NCBI RefSeq assembly: GCF_944324505.1
Contig: NZ_CALUWO010000006.1
Coordinates: forward strand, 1 to 64,000
DNA: 64,000 nt
Direction: 5' to 3'
DNA from: an uncultured Desulfovibrio sp.
GTDB lineage: Bacteria > Desulfobacterota > Desulfovibrionia > Desulfovibrionales > Desulfovibrionaceae
The notes under the pieces: model-generated
Databases searched by the model: none
The model's input: the letters and a program-made list of their open reading frames with translations, nothing else
Told to the model about the DNA's origin: nothing
Program-made: the position numbers and the translations under genes
Shown: positions 33,008-41,613 of the stretch, piece after piece
How the letters are laid out: each line of letters starts with the position of its first letter
Numbering within the stretch: position 1 is the stretch's first letter

Positions 33008-34682
33008 GTTTTTTCGCCCCATGGCCTCTCTTTGGCTGGCCGGGCTTGCCCTGCTGCTGAGCCTGTATGCCCTGCCCGGCGATGCCCAGGCTGCCCTTGT
33101 GCCCAAGGACAGTGTTTCCCTGGAAGCCGCCACCAATCCCCATCCAGACGCTGACGACATCATTCTGCCCATGCCTGGCGGAGTGACCATGGCCTTCAAG
33201 CTGGTGGCTGTCCTGGCCAGGGGGCTGCTCTGGGACATGCCCATGCGTCCCGGCCGCGATGACAGCAGCAATATGGAACGCGCCTTCTACGACCGGCGCT
33301 ACAATGCGGCCCTGTCCGGTCCCTTTTCCAGCGAAGACCTGCCTGCTGCCTGGAAAAATCGTATGCCCAAGGGCAATCACTACTTTTATCTTGTGGCCAA
33401 ATACGAAGTTTCGCAGTTGCAGTATCGTGCTGTCATGGATGATACGCCGCCGGATACCGCGCATCTGCGCAAGGATGACGCTCGCCCCGTGACCGACATC
33501 AGCTGGTATGACGCCGTGGCCTTTACGCAGCGCTATACGGACTGGCTGCTCAAGAATGCGCCCGACAGCCTGCCACACTTCAGCAATGACAACAAAAACG
33601 TGGGCTTTGTGCGTCTGCCCACGGAAACGGAATGGGAATACGCGGCCCGCGGGGGGCAGATGGCCGGTGCGCAGCAGCTCAGTCAGGAGGATTTTTTCCC
33701 TCTCCCGGCCGGTGCGTCCTATGCCGACTATGCTGTCTACCGGCCAGAAGGCGCCAGCCGCATCGAGGAACGCGCCGCCCGCATCGGTTCCCGCAAGCCC
33801 AATCCGCTGGGCCTGTATGATACGGCAGGCAATGTGGCGGAAATGGTGCTGGATGCGTTCCGCTTTTCCATTGCCGGCCGTCTGCACGGCTCAGCTGGCG
33901 GCTTTGTGCGCAAGGGCGGATCCTATCTGTCCGGCGAGGCGGAAATCATGCCAGGGCGTCGGGAGGAATATCCCTTCTTCATGCAGGACGGGCCTGCGCA
34001 TGCGCGGGACCTGGGGTTTCGGCCCGTCATTTCCGGCATCAATACGCCGGGCGGGCACCGTCCTGATACCCTGCTGGCTGAATGGCAGAAAGCCGGCGAA
34101 GGTGTCCGCCAGGACCAGAAGGCCGGCCGTAACCCCCTGGAGGAGCTGGATAGCATGCTGGCCCAGGCGCCCAATGACGGCGTCAGGAAAAATCTGCTGG
34201 CCCTGCGTGATACCATCAAGGAAAACAATATCATGCAGGAGCGCCAGAAGCAGCTTGAGGCCCTTTCGCTGCTGCGCTCTGGTCTGTATATCATCGAAAC
34301 CATCCGGAATTATTCCAGCCGCCAGAAGTCCATGGAAAATCAGCTGCCCCTCATGCGGGATGACCTCAAGAAGGCCACCGGCAAGGTCAGGACACGCCTG
34401 CAGGACCTGATCAACAAGACCAGCAATGCCCGCGACGAATACGGCGTGGCCATTGAGCGCTCGCTTTCCTTCTATCACAGCAAGCTGGAAGAGGCTGCGG
34501 ATATTGACCCTGCCCTGTTTGACGAATGCATGCAGCAGCTGGGCAAGGACTTTGTGGGCAATGACATTTTCAATGCCAATATGCGCCGCAACATGGCCAT
34601 CTTCACCAGTCAGACCCGGAAAGTGCGTGAAGGCAAGGCCGTCAACCGGCGTCGCCTGCTGCAGCAGATACTTGCCAAGTAA
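32997..34682 (+). CDS. exported SUMF1/FGE-sulfatase-domain protein with coiled-coil tail (TagR-like)
   Basis: 561 residues from a GTG start at 32997, chosen because GGAGG precedes it by 6 bases and the signal peptide (LWLAGLALLLSLYALPGDAQA) then lies at the N-terminus. Residues about 130-345 are a SUMF1 fold: VAKYEVSQLQYRAVM, DISWYDAVAFTQRY, RLPTETEWEYAARGG, NPLGLYDTAGNVAEMV, GGSYLSG and DLGFRPV. The two Cys used by formylglycine-generating enzymes are absent, so it is likely a binding rather than an enzymatic domain, as proposed for TagR. The C-terminal about 190 residues are strongly helical and coiled-coil-like. Confidence 0.87.
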   Translation: MKSEFFRPMASLWLAGLALLLSLYALPGDAQAALVPKDSVSLEAATNPHPDADDIILPMPGGVTMAFKLVAVLARGLLWDMPMRPGRDDSSNMERAFYDRRYNAALSGPFSSEDLPAAWKNRMPKGNHYFYLVAKYEVSQLQYRAVMDDTPPDTAHLRKDDARPVTDISWYDAVAFTQRYTDWLLKNAPDSLPHFSNDNKNVGFVRLPTETEWEYAARGGQMAGAQQLSQEDFFPLPAGASYADYAVYRPEGASRIEERAARIGSRKPNPLGLYDTAGNVAEMVLDAFRFSIAGRLHGSAGGFVRKGGSYLSGEAEIMPGRREEYPFFMQDGPAHARDLGFRPVISGINTPGGHRPDTLLAEWQKAGEGVRQDQKAGRNPLEELDSMLAQAPNDGVRKNLLALRDTIKENNIMQERQKQLEALSLLRSGLYIIETIRNYSSRQKSMENQLPLMRDDLKKATGKVRTRLQDLINKTSNARDEYGVAIERSLSFYHSKLEEAADIDPALFDECMQQLGKDFVGNDIFNANMRRNMAIFTSQTRKVREGKAVNRRRLLQQILAK

Positions 34683-34777
34683 GTCTGCACAGGGCATAGA
34701 AAATACAACGCAAACCCGGGGATTTTCCCGCACGCTGCCACGGCAGAACCGCTCTGGCAGAAAGAAAGGAGAACGGT

Positions 34778-35668
34778 ATGAGCAAGACATTGCGTGTCGG
34801 CTGGATTGGAACGGGCGTCATGGGGCATTCCATGGCCGGGCATATTCTCGCGGCGGGATTTCCGCTGACGGTCTACAGCCGCACGCGGTCCAAGGCCGAG
34901 GCGCTGCTGCATGCCGGTGCCCGCTGGGCTGACAGCCCGCTGGAGGTGGCCCGGCATGCCGATGTGGTCTTTTCCATCGTGGGCTATCCCGCTGATGTGG
35001 AAGACGTGATGCTGGGAGAACAGGGCGCTCTGGCCGGCCTGGCCGAGGGGGGGATTCTCTGCGACATGACCACATCCAGCCCGGCGCTTGCCCGGCGCAT
35101 GGCGGAAGAGGCTGCCCGCAAGGGATGCTTTGCCCTGGATGCCCCTGTCACCGGCGGCGACATCGGCGCACGCGAAGCCCGTCTGTCCATCTTTGTGGGG
35201 GGGGATGCCGCTGCCTTTGAACGCATTCGCCCCTGCCTTTCCGTTATGGGAACGTCTCTCATGCACTGCGGCGAGGCCGGCAAGGGACAACAGGCCAAGC
35301 TGGCTAATCAGATTGCCGTGGCCGGGGTCATGTTCAGCGTCTGCGAATCTCTCCTCTATGCCCGTGAAGCCGGTCTGGCGGTGGACCAATGGCTGGAGCT
35401 GGTGGTTCCGGGCGCTGCCGGCAGCACGGCCATGAATACCCTGGGACGCCGTATCCTCACGGAGGATTTTGCGCCTGGCTTCTTTGTGGACCATTTTGTG
35501 AAGGACCTTGGCCTCTGCCTTGAGGAATGCCGCCGCATGGGGCTTGTTCTGCCCGGAACAGAGCGTGCCGAGGAATGCTACCGCCTGCTCCAGGCCCAGG
35601 GGTGCGGCAAGCTGGGCACCCAGAGCCTTATCTGCCTGCTGGCAAAAATGAGTGGCAAAGCCTGCTGA
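34778..35668 (+). CDS. beta-hydroxyacid dehydrogenase (3-hydroxyisobutyrate dehydrogenase family)
   Basis: 296-residue NAD(P)-dependent enzyme. Rossmann motif GWIGTGVMGHSMAGHIL at the N-terminus, the substrate-binding segment DAPVTGGDIGAREARLSIFVGG, and the catalytic Lys in GKGQQAKLANQI. Relatives reduce tartronate semialdehyde, succinic semialdehyde or glyoxylate; the NADP-type Arg cluster after strand 2 (YSRTRSKAE) suggests NADPH. Exact substrate unclear. A good ribosome binding site (AAAGGAG) precedes it. It stands between the srf/tag cluster and tRNA-Glu and is not obviously part of either. Confidence 0.87.
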   Translation: MSKTLRVGWIGTGVMGHSMAGHILAAGFPLTVYSRTRSKAEALLHAGARWADSPLEVARHADVVFSIVGYPADVEDVMLGEQGALAGLAEGGILCDMTTSSPALARRMAEEAARKGCFALDAPVTGGDIGAREARLSIFVGGDAAAFERIRPCLSVMGTSLMHCGEAGKGQQAKLANQIAVAGVMFSVCESLLYAREAGLAVDQWLELVVPGAAGSTAMNTLGRRILTEDFAPGFFVDHFVKDLGLCLEECRRMGLVLPGTERAEECYRLLQAQGCGKLGTQSLICLLAKMSGKAC

Positions 35669-35732
35669 CGCGGCGGCGTGTAACGCCGCTTATGGCTGAT
35701 GAGGAATTTTTTCTGTCTCTACGGATTTTCTG

Positions 35733-35761
35733 TTGACACGGCGCGAGGTTTCCCGTAGATA
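35733..35761 (+). promoter_or_regulatory. promoter of tRNA-Glu
   Basis: TTGACA (35733-35738) and TAGATA (35756-35761) with a 17-base spacer, 20 bases before the tRNA 5' end. Confidence 0.85.
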
Positions 35762-35780
35762 TCTCTTCGTCGAGCTGAGC

Positions 35781-35857
35781 GTCCCCATCGTCTAGCCGGC
35801 CCAGGACAACGGCCTTTCACGCCGTCGACAGGGGTTCAAATCCCCTTGGGGACGCCA
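35781..35857 (+). tRNA. tRNA-Glu (anticodon TTC)
   Basis: Folds as a complete cloverleaf: acceptor GTCCCCA pairing with TGGGGAC, anticodon stem ACGGC/GCCGT with loop CTTTCAC (anticodon TTC), T arm AGGGG-TTCAAAT-CCCCT and an encoded CCA. It is followed by a terminator and by accessory DNA, so it is a plausible integration site for the island at 35900-42400. Confidence 0.95.
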
Positions 35858-35866
35858 AAAGAAATC

Positions 35867-35898
35867 AAGCCCTTGCGAGAAATCGTGAGGGCTTTTTC
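35867..35898 (+). terminator. terminator of tRNA-Glu
   Basis: Stem AAGCCCTTGCGA / TCGTGAGGGCTT with a GAAA loop (one mismatch region) followed by TTTTTC. Confidence 0.8.
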
Positions 35899-35953
35899 GT
35901 TATGGGGCAAATCTGCCCCACCAGATGCCCCACAGATTTTGGTGTGAGCTGTC

Positions 35954-36063
35954 AATAAGTTTGCGGCGCTATTGGCAGCAATTTGCGCGCGTATTGGCAG
36001 CAGAAAAGCGAAAGTCAAGGCGGGATTTCTCCCGCCTTTTTTCGTTAGTCCGGTTGCCGTTTG
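35954..36063 (+). repeat. 110-bp tandem repeat, copy 1
   Basis: Begins AATAAGTTTGCGGCGCTATT; contains two internal copies of ATTGGCAGCA and a terminator hairpin (AGGCGGG / CCCGCCT followed by TTTTTT). Directly followed by copy 2. Confidence 0.9.
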
Positions 36064-36173
36064 AATAAGTTTGCGGCGCTATTGGCAGCAATTTGCGCGT
36101 GTATTAGCAGCAGAAAAGTGAAAATCAAGGCGGGATTTCTCCCGTCTTTTTAAGTCCGACTGTCGTTTGGAGT
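36064..36173 (+). repeat. 110-bp tandem repeat, copy 2
   Basis: Same unit as 35954-36063 with about a dozen substitutions (for example GTATTAGCAG for GTATTGGCAG, and CCCGTCT for CCCGCCT). The two units are exactly adjacent. Confidence 0.9.
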
Positions 36174-36632
36174 ATGCAGAATCGGCATGCGCAGGCGCGT
36201 GATCCAGTCCGTTTTCAGGAAGCGGATGGCCACAATGGTGGCTAAGCCAATTTTTAGGTGTTGCGGCAGATGGTCAGAGAGCCACCTTCCTCCAGCAGCA
36301 TGTCGCGGGCGTCCACATCGCATCCTTGTCTGGAATGCTTCACCGGTCGAAATGCAGAGCCACACCGTACCTAGTGGGGCCGCCGGGGTCGCAGGGCGTT
36401 AGTACAGCTTGCTCCACCCTCCGCATCCATGCGGAAGCGAAAGGCCTGCATCAAGGAACTTTCTTTGAGTATGTTGGTCTCCTTGGGGGGGGCGGCCCTG
36501 AAAAAAGCAAGTCCCCGCGTCGCTACTCTGGGGCGACACGGGGTTGCAAAAACGGTTGAAGGTGTTCAGCGGTTCAGCGTAGCAAAGGCGTTTTTCGCGC
36601 GTCTATGGGCAGTTTATCAGGGAAACTGTCGC
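36174..36632. other. stretch without a supported gene
   Basis: Open frames of 60-120 codons exist but none has a family resemblance or good ribosome binding site. It lies inside the accessory region after tRNA-Glu and may be decayed mobile-element DNA. Confidence 0.45.
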
Positions 36633-36656
36633 AAAAAAGGCGGCCCGAAGGCCGCC
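36633..36656 (-). terminator. terminator of the small exported protein gene
   Basis: On the minus strand the stem GGCGGCC / GGCCGCC with a TTCG tetraloop is followed by TTTTTT. Confidence 0.9.
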
Positions 36657-36683
36657 CTGCCGGTATGCCGTGCGGTGCTCCCG

Positions 36684-37208
36684 CTACTTTTTTTCGGCCC
36701 AAATGGTGTACACGCCGTCAATGATCACGGCCGTGAACTGGTATCCTTGGGCTGTGAATACGCATTTTTGGCCATCACGTAATGCCGTATTTTCAAAACT
36801 GATTGTTTTTTGAAATTGCTGTACCATATTTTTATCCCGGTCAAACTTCGGGATGCACAGTCCAGCCGCTGTCAGTGCGCTGGACGATATATCATTGATG
36901 TATTGTGCCAGTCGTCCTTCTTTGCTGGAAATGCGCTCATCACCTTTGACAAAAAACTGTATCTTGGTAATTTTTTCAGATTCGTATTCATATTCTGCAA
37001 CAAACGTTACGGTTTTGCTAAGTGTAAACATTGTGGAGGTAGGCTTCTGTTCGACAATATGCGGGAGCCAGTCTCCCAGGTTAAGCCTATTATGGTAGTC
37101 AAGTGTGTCTTCAATATTGTCCATGGTCAGGCCGTTGATTTGCCCAGCAGCAAAGGCTGTCACTGTCCAGCACATTACCAGGGACAGGGTCAGGAAAAAT
37201 TTTTTCAT
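36684..37208 (-). CDS. small exported protein of unknown function
   Basis: 174 residues with a clear signal peptide (MKKFFLTLSLVMCWTVTAFAAG). The mature part is mixed alpha/beta (TVTFVAEYEYESEKITKIQFF; ISSSALTAAGLCIPKF; YQFTAVIIDGVYTIW) with two Cys that could form a disulfide. No family recognised. ATG 37208 has GGAGGAG upstream and a strong terminator follows the stop, so it is a complete single-gene unit. Base composition is more A/T-rich than the core genome, consistent with the island it lies in. Confidence 0.75.
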   Translation of the reverse strand: MKKFFLTLSLVMCWTVTAFAAGQINGLTMDNIEDTLDYHNRLNLGDWLPHIVEQKPTSTMFTLSKTVTFVAEYEYESEKITKIQFFVKGDERISSKEGRLAQYINDISSSALTAAGLCIPKFDRDKNMVQQFQKTISFENTALRDGQKCVFTAQGYQFTAVIIDGVYTIWAEKK

Positions 37209-37380
37209 ATTCTCCTCCAGAAAGTTTCAGGTGAGGCTAGCGAAAATCGGCAAAAAAGAACGTCCTGCAGTGCGCGGGACGCTTGTGCAGGTTACAGCAG
37301 GTCTTCCTCTGATGCGATGCTTCCCTTCCCGGCGGCGGCTTTTTGAAAGTAATCCGCACGTTCCGACAGGGCGCTGACGG

Positions 37381-37674
37381 TTAGCCAGCAGGGCCGGTTT
37401 GCAATTGGTCACATAAGGCGGCATTGCAGCGGCGTGCCTGGCCAATACGCCGGGCCAGGTCCTCCAGCAGGGCCTGCCTCAGTTTCCGTGCGCCACGGGC
37501 AGGCGCAGGGGCAAGCCGCCGAAGTCCTCCACCAGTTTCAGGAAGGCCGGCAGGCCGATGAGGCGCACAAGGCGCGCACGGTGCGGACAGCCTGGTTTCG
37601 TCCAGATGCCGCAGGGACGCCAGACCGTTTTCCGAAGCGCGCATAGTGGCAAAATAGTCCGCCATGCGCAAGGG
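37381..37674 (-). pseudogene. Mor-like phage transcription activator, frameshifted remnant
   Basis: Two frames alternate. One reads MADYFATMRASENGLASLRHL and later ARKLRQALLEDLARRIGQ; the other supplies the part between them, LVRLIGLPAFLKLVEDFGG, which looks like the Mor/C-family segment (LIGxxAxLKLVExFGG) of Mu-like phages. At least two frame changes are needed to read it through, so it is inactive. It suggests a past Mu-like prophage in the island. The family call rests on one motif. Confidence 0.35.
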
Positions 37675-38089
37675 CTATCAGGCATGATTTTCCTCCTTCT
37701 TTTCCCGTTCCTGCTGGCGCACCAGGGTATCACACAGGCTGTCACTGGGCGCGGCTGGCTGTGCGCAGGCAGGCGAGAGGTCTGGCGGCAGATGATGGCA
37801 TAGGCATGGGGTAGAGACCGCTCCAGCGCAGTACACATGACCAAGATTTTGGCATGCAAGGGGCAGTTTCCGCGGGACGTTGCGCGGGCGGGGCCAGCCC
37901 TTTCAGCTGGGGCACTGCAGCGGGCAGCACATACTGCCCGGCAAGGTCTTCCCGAATAGTGCCAATCCGGCATATCTGCTGGACATCCGCGATCAGCAGC
38001 GCAACACTTTCTGCATTATTGTCCAGGTTCTCTGGAGTGATCGGGAAGACTGATAGAAAGCTGTTTGTCAGCTGCCAATAAACACGTAG

Positions 38090-38134
38090 AAAACGCGCGA
38101 ACGTGCATCATTTTTGCATACGTTCGCGCGTTTT
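38090..38134. terminator. perfect 14-bp inverted repeat, bidirectional terminator
   Basis: AAAACGCGCGAACG (38090-38103) and CGTTCGCGCGTTTT (38121-38134) are exact reverse complements with a 17-base loop; both strands end in TTTT after a GC stem. Confidence 0.6.
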
Positions 38135-38184
38135 CGTTTTGGTAGTCTTTGCGCAAAAAATTCCTTTATCTTCGCTGTGTTACG

Positions 38185-38460
38185 TCAAAGTGTAGGCCCA
38201 GCTTCCCGCTGTAAATAGTAACGCTCCCCTTGTAGTGCCTCCTGCAAGCGCAGCAGGTGCCGTCGGTTGGCGATGTTCCAAACTAGAGCCAGCGCCAGCC
38301 CACCACCCGCGCAGACGGCAAGCAGAACGGTTCCCAGGCGCAGGTCTTCGCCCGCCACGCCACTGCCCTGCCGGACTGGCGATCGGCCTGATGGTGGCAG
38401 ACCGGATTTGAGGATGGTGTGCACTTGCCGTGGTGGCCGTCCTGTAGAGGCGGCCTTCAC
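38185..38460 (-). pseudogene. fragment of a small membrane protein
   Basis: The C-terminal part reads like a real protein: one membrane helix (VLLAVCAGGGLALALVWNIA) followed by a charged helix (RRHLLRLQEALQGERYYLQ). The N-terminal 30 residues look artificial and no ribosome binding site is seen. This build occurs in small phage proteins; no family assigned. Confidence 0.25.
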
Positions 38461-38687
38461 GTTGGCAAACGGGCAAGGAAGGGGACAGCATAGACATGCC
38501 TCTGCTCTTATGCAGCTTTTCGCATGTCAGGAAATGCTGGCAATACTGGAAAAAATATCTATCTATTTGAATTTATTAATAAATATTTTTTATAAATATG
38601 TTGCTATGGCAATAAAAAATTATTATTTATATAAAAAAATAAATATTTAATGCAAACCTACAGCATTGTCCAAATCAGGAGGAATGT

Positions 38688-39608
38688 ATGTCGTGCCAAT
38701 CTCCTTCCGTCCAAGCTGTCATGCAGAAGACAGCAAAGGCCAAAAGTCAAATCGACGAACTCGAAAATCTTGTAAAAAAACAAGATAAGGCTCACAAGAA
38801 ATTTTTTTCAGATACGATAAATTCTCATCTTTCCGAAGCAAAAATAAATGATTCGCGGGAAATATATTATGGTTTTGATATAAAAACAGAGTATACGAGT
38901 GAGTTTAGCCTTGATAAAATAGCTAGCGTCGTTACTTCTGTAATCAAGGCTGCTGGCAAGGCGATGGATCCTAATGTGAAGCAGCCAGCCACAAGTCCCG
39001 ATGCCATCGCCGCGTATGTTGACGTTGTTAATGCCGTGGCAGAAGCCGCAAAATCATCTTCTACCGCTGCCGGGTCCTTGTCTTTTTCCATGAACCGGAT
39101 GAGCCCAGGTTTGTATGGCTTCCTTTACGCATCATCTATGAGCATCAAGAGTGATGATACTTTTGGATCTGAGGCCGTAACAAGTACAATAATATATTAT
39201 AAATTCATTGAAAGCATAGATGATATTAAAAATGAAGCAAAATATGGCGCGGCACTTATTGACTATAAAAATCTAATGAATATGAAAACGATTCAGGCTG
39301 CGCTGACAGATGATCTTGCAGCCGGGAAAATCGATATTGATACATGGACGAAAAAAGATGCTTCATTTGAAAAAGCTATTAAAACAATCGAAGATAGACT
39401 TAAAAATGCCGGATGGTATACCGTATCCCTGTATATGACCTCAGGAAATGCCATTGCTACTATGCCCATCGATATTGATGAAAAATCAATATCCGCCCGA
39501 AATAAAGAAATCGCCTTGTCTGCCGTACAGCTTCTTTCCCAAAAAGGAAGCCTTTATGAACCTGTAATTCATGTGACAACACGTCGTATAGAGAACGGCT
39601 ATTTTTAA
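38688..39608 (+). CDS. AT-rich gene, protein of unknown function
   Basis: 306 residues, start ATG after AGGAGGA. Helical N-terminus with Lys-rich coiled coil (KAKSQIDELENLVKKQDK), a central Ala/Ser-rich region (AYVDVVNAVAEAAKSSSTAAG) and mixed C-terminal part ending TRRIENGYF. No signal peptide, membrane helix or known motif. Base composition is about 40% GC against about 62% around it, a mark of horizontal transfer. Its stop is 13 bases before a ParB-like small gene; the same ending (RLENGYF) recurs in decayed form before the second ParB-like gene at 41317, so the two genes form a duplicated two-gene module. Confidence 0.7.
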   Translation: MSCQSPSVQAVMQKTAKAKSQIDELENLVKKQDKAHKKFFSDTINSHLSEAKINDSREIYYGFDIKTEYTSEFSLDKIASVVTSVIKAAGKAMDPNVKQPATSPDAIAAYVDVVNAVAEAAKSSSTAAGSLSFSMNRMSPGLYGFLYASSMSIKSDDTFGSEAVTSTIIYYKFIESIDDIKNEAKYGAALIDYKNLMNMKTIQAALTDDLAAGKIDIDTWTKKDASFEKAIKTIEDRLKNAGWYTVSLYMTSGNAIATMPIDIDEKSISARNKEIALSAVQLLSQKGSLYEPVIHVTTRRIENGYF

Positions 39609-39621
39609 TGGGAGATTGCAG

Positions 39622-39939
39622 ATGTCGCAGATTAACGAGTTGATATCTTTCGATGTAAATAAGCTCTATGAGCATTGGGATCCACATCAAAAACAAGAAA
39701 ATATATCTTCTGATAAAGTCGCATTCTATAGACATAAAATAGCACATGGAGAAACCCTTAAGCCGATCATTATCGACGGGTTATCTGACGAAACGGATCA
39801 AAATGGGATACCTTACATCAGGACTGCAGATGGAAGGCATAGGCTAACAGCATGCCATGAAATGGGCGTGAAGAGTATACAGGCTTTACGTACACCAGTA
39901 TCTGTCGAGGCCAGCCATCTGCTGGAAATAGTCAATTGA
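39622..39939 (+). CDS. small ParB-like domain protein, copy 1
   Basis: 105 residues. The core YRHKIAHGETLKPIIIDGL, then IRTADGRHRLTACHEMG, is the ParB/sulfiredoxin-like fold, where the DGxHRL motif binds nucleotide. Too short to carry a DNA-binding domain. The ATG at 39622 (with GGGAGA upstream) is preferred over a TTG two codons earlier. Paired with the gene at 38688 and paralogous to 41317. Possibly the partner (regulator or immunity-like) of the larger protein; this is a guess. Confidence 0.75.
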   Translation: MSQINELISFDVNKLYEHWDPHQKQENISSDKVAFYRHKIAHGETLKPIIIDGLSDETDQNGIPYIRTADGRHRLTACHEMGVKSIQALRTPVSVEASHLLEIVN

Positions 39940-41316
39940 CACGACTGATAAAGCCGTTTCTATTAAGGATGGCAGAATAACGGTGCCCTTGCAGGAAGGA
40001 TATTCCTACAAGGGCACTATGACAAAACTAGTCTCGGCACAGTTCGTTGCTGGCGGCAAGTATTAACAGCCAGGTCCGTTATCTCTTTTTCCCCTTGTCC
40101 AGGGACGGCCTGAAAATTGTCCTGCCCGAGCAAACGTGGCACATGGAAAAGCGCTCGCTACATCACCCTTTACCCGCAACGGGGCACTGCGTTTTGCAGC
40201 GTGAAGACGACGCATTCCCGGTTTGCAACGAGACTATTCTGCAAGTCGGAATCCTTCAGCTGGATGCGCTGGAACCTTTGCGCGTTCTGTCAATGCGGCA
40301 TTGTATGATCCGGCCTTTGTTCTAGCTATCAGAAAAAGTGGGACGCAACGAGAGAATCCGGTCGGGAAACTTTTTTATGGGACAAAGCCTTCGCTGGAAG
40401 AAAAAGTCTACGCAGACGCTTTTGTGCAGTTTTTTCAGCTTCGGAACACCGCACCACGTGCACAATCCAATGCCTCCAATGGGTATTCCTTCGAAGCATT
40501 TGACGCGTCACTCGACACTCGGAGTGCTTAGCTCACCGGGCGGATGCAACCGCCGCTGCCGTTTTTTTTTCGCAGCTGCGTGCTCCGGCCTTGTCCAGCG
40601 GTACAGTTGCCATGCTGTATCCCAGAACCACGCAGTGCTCGTACAAGCTGAGGCATTCCGTTATGCCTTACCTCCCGAACCGGCCGGCAGTTGAGCCTCG
40701 TGCAGATTTTCTCCTTGTCGCACCGATACGGCACGGATTTCGTTTTCTCTTTCGGGCGTTTGAGCTGCCACACGTTGAGGATGTGCGCCAGCGCTCGGTT
40801 CATGGTCTCGCAGTCCCGGTAGTGGCTGGTTTATGGTGGGGGGGATCTGGTCTCGCTGGCGTATCGCATGGTATGTTCATTAGTTGCTGCCACCTTACCG
40901 ACAACTCCGGCAGTTTTTACCGGCAGTGCCATGGCGCGGTATGGATTCGTATACAGATGCGGTATCGGGAAGCACACCACGCATACCACGCCATGAAAAA
41001 AACAATAATCTGTGCCGCACTCAGAAAGATTGGCTGGTAATACCTGGAAAAATGAATGTCTCCACTATGAAAATACCACAATATCCACTGCAGAAGTCTT
41101 GAAAAATCCCCGGGAGAAAGGTACATTGCCTTATCAGGATACGGACAAAGCTGTTCGTAACGGAAACAGATACCCGTGATGCAGAGGGCATATCTGCGCA
41201 AAAAAGGATGGTGCCACTGCCCCTGTGGAATTTGTGAGGCGGGAGAAATGCCCTGCTGCCATGGGGGCTGCCGCATGACATCGTCTCGAAAACGGCTATT
41301 TTATCAAGGAGGCGCA
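39940..41316. other. about 1.4 kb of decayed accessory DNA
   Basis: No intact gene supported; several open frames below 120 codons on both strands show no family. Just before 41317 one frame ends RLENGYF, matching the C-terminus of the protein encoded at 38688-39608, which marks this stretch as the remains of a second copy of that gene plus unrelated DNA. Confidence 0.45.
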
Positions 41317-41613
41317 ATGATGTCTCAAGCTCAAGCAACGATAACCCTAGACATGCAAAAATTTTATGCGCATTGGGATCCGCAGCAGAAAGAAACCGTG
41401 AATCGTGACAAAGTCGATAAATACAAGCTCTATATCGATGCCGGAAAGAGCCTTGATCCCATTGTTATTGATGGTGTCGCTGACGCATATATCAAAATTG
41501 CGGATGGGCAACACAGATTGCAGGCTTCGTATGAAAAAGGGAAAAAATATGTTGTTGCGCTCGATACCCCTGGGGCGCGCGAAGCCAAAAAACTTCTGGA
41601 AAATCTTGCCTGA
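41317..41613 (+). CDS. small ParB-like domain protein, copy 2
   Basis: 98 residues, paralogous to the gene at 39622: KFYAHWDPQQKETVNRDKV matches LYEHWDPHQKQENISSDKV, and IADGQHRLQASYEKG is the ParB-like motif. Starts at 41317 after AAGGAGG. Its former upstream partner gene is decayed. Function unknown. Confidence 0.72.
   Translation: MMSQAQATITLDMQKFYAHWDPQQKETVNRDKVDKYKLYIDAGKSLDPIVIDGVADAYIKIADGQHRLQASYEKGKKYVVALDTPGAREAKKLLENLA

Larger units (their letters stand above)
37675..38687. other. probable decayed phage DNA, no intact gene
   Basis: Minus-strand frames contain protein-like pieces (VALLIADVQQICRIGTIRED near 37990-38050; SDSLCDTLVRQQEREKKEEN near 37690-37750) that are interrupted by stops and shifts. 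They fit the degraded prophage suggested by the Mor-like fragment. From 38540 the DNA becomes very A/T-rich and probably holds the promoter of the gene at 38688. Confidence 0.4.

Noticed and set aside
16683..34682. A type VI secretion system
   Set aside because: The Tag-like and PpkA-like features suggested it, but no tss core gene (sheath, Hcp, VgrG, ClpV, TssJLM) occurs in the window.
35954..36173. CRISPR array
   Set aside because: Only two adjacent 110-bp units without spacers; not a CRISPR layout.
40047..40700. Possible transposase remnant
   Set aside because: Several short frames on the plus strand looked protein-like, but no DDE motif, inverted terminal repeats or target duplication could be seen.
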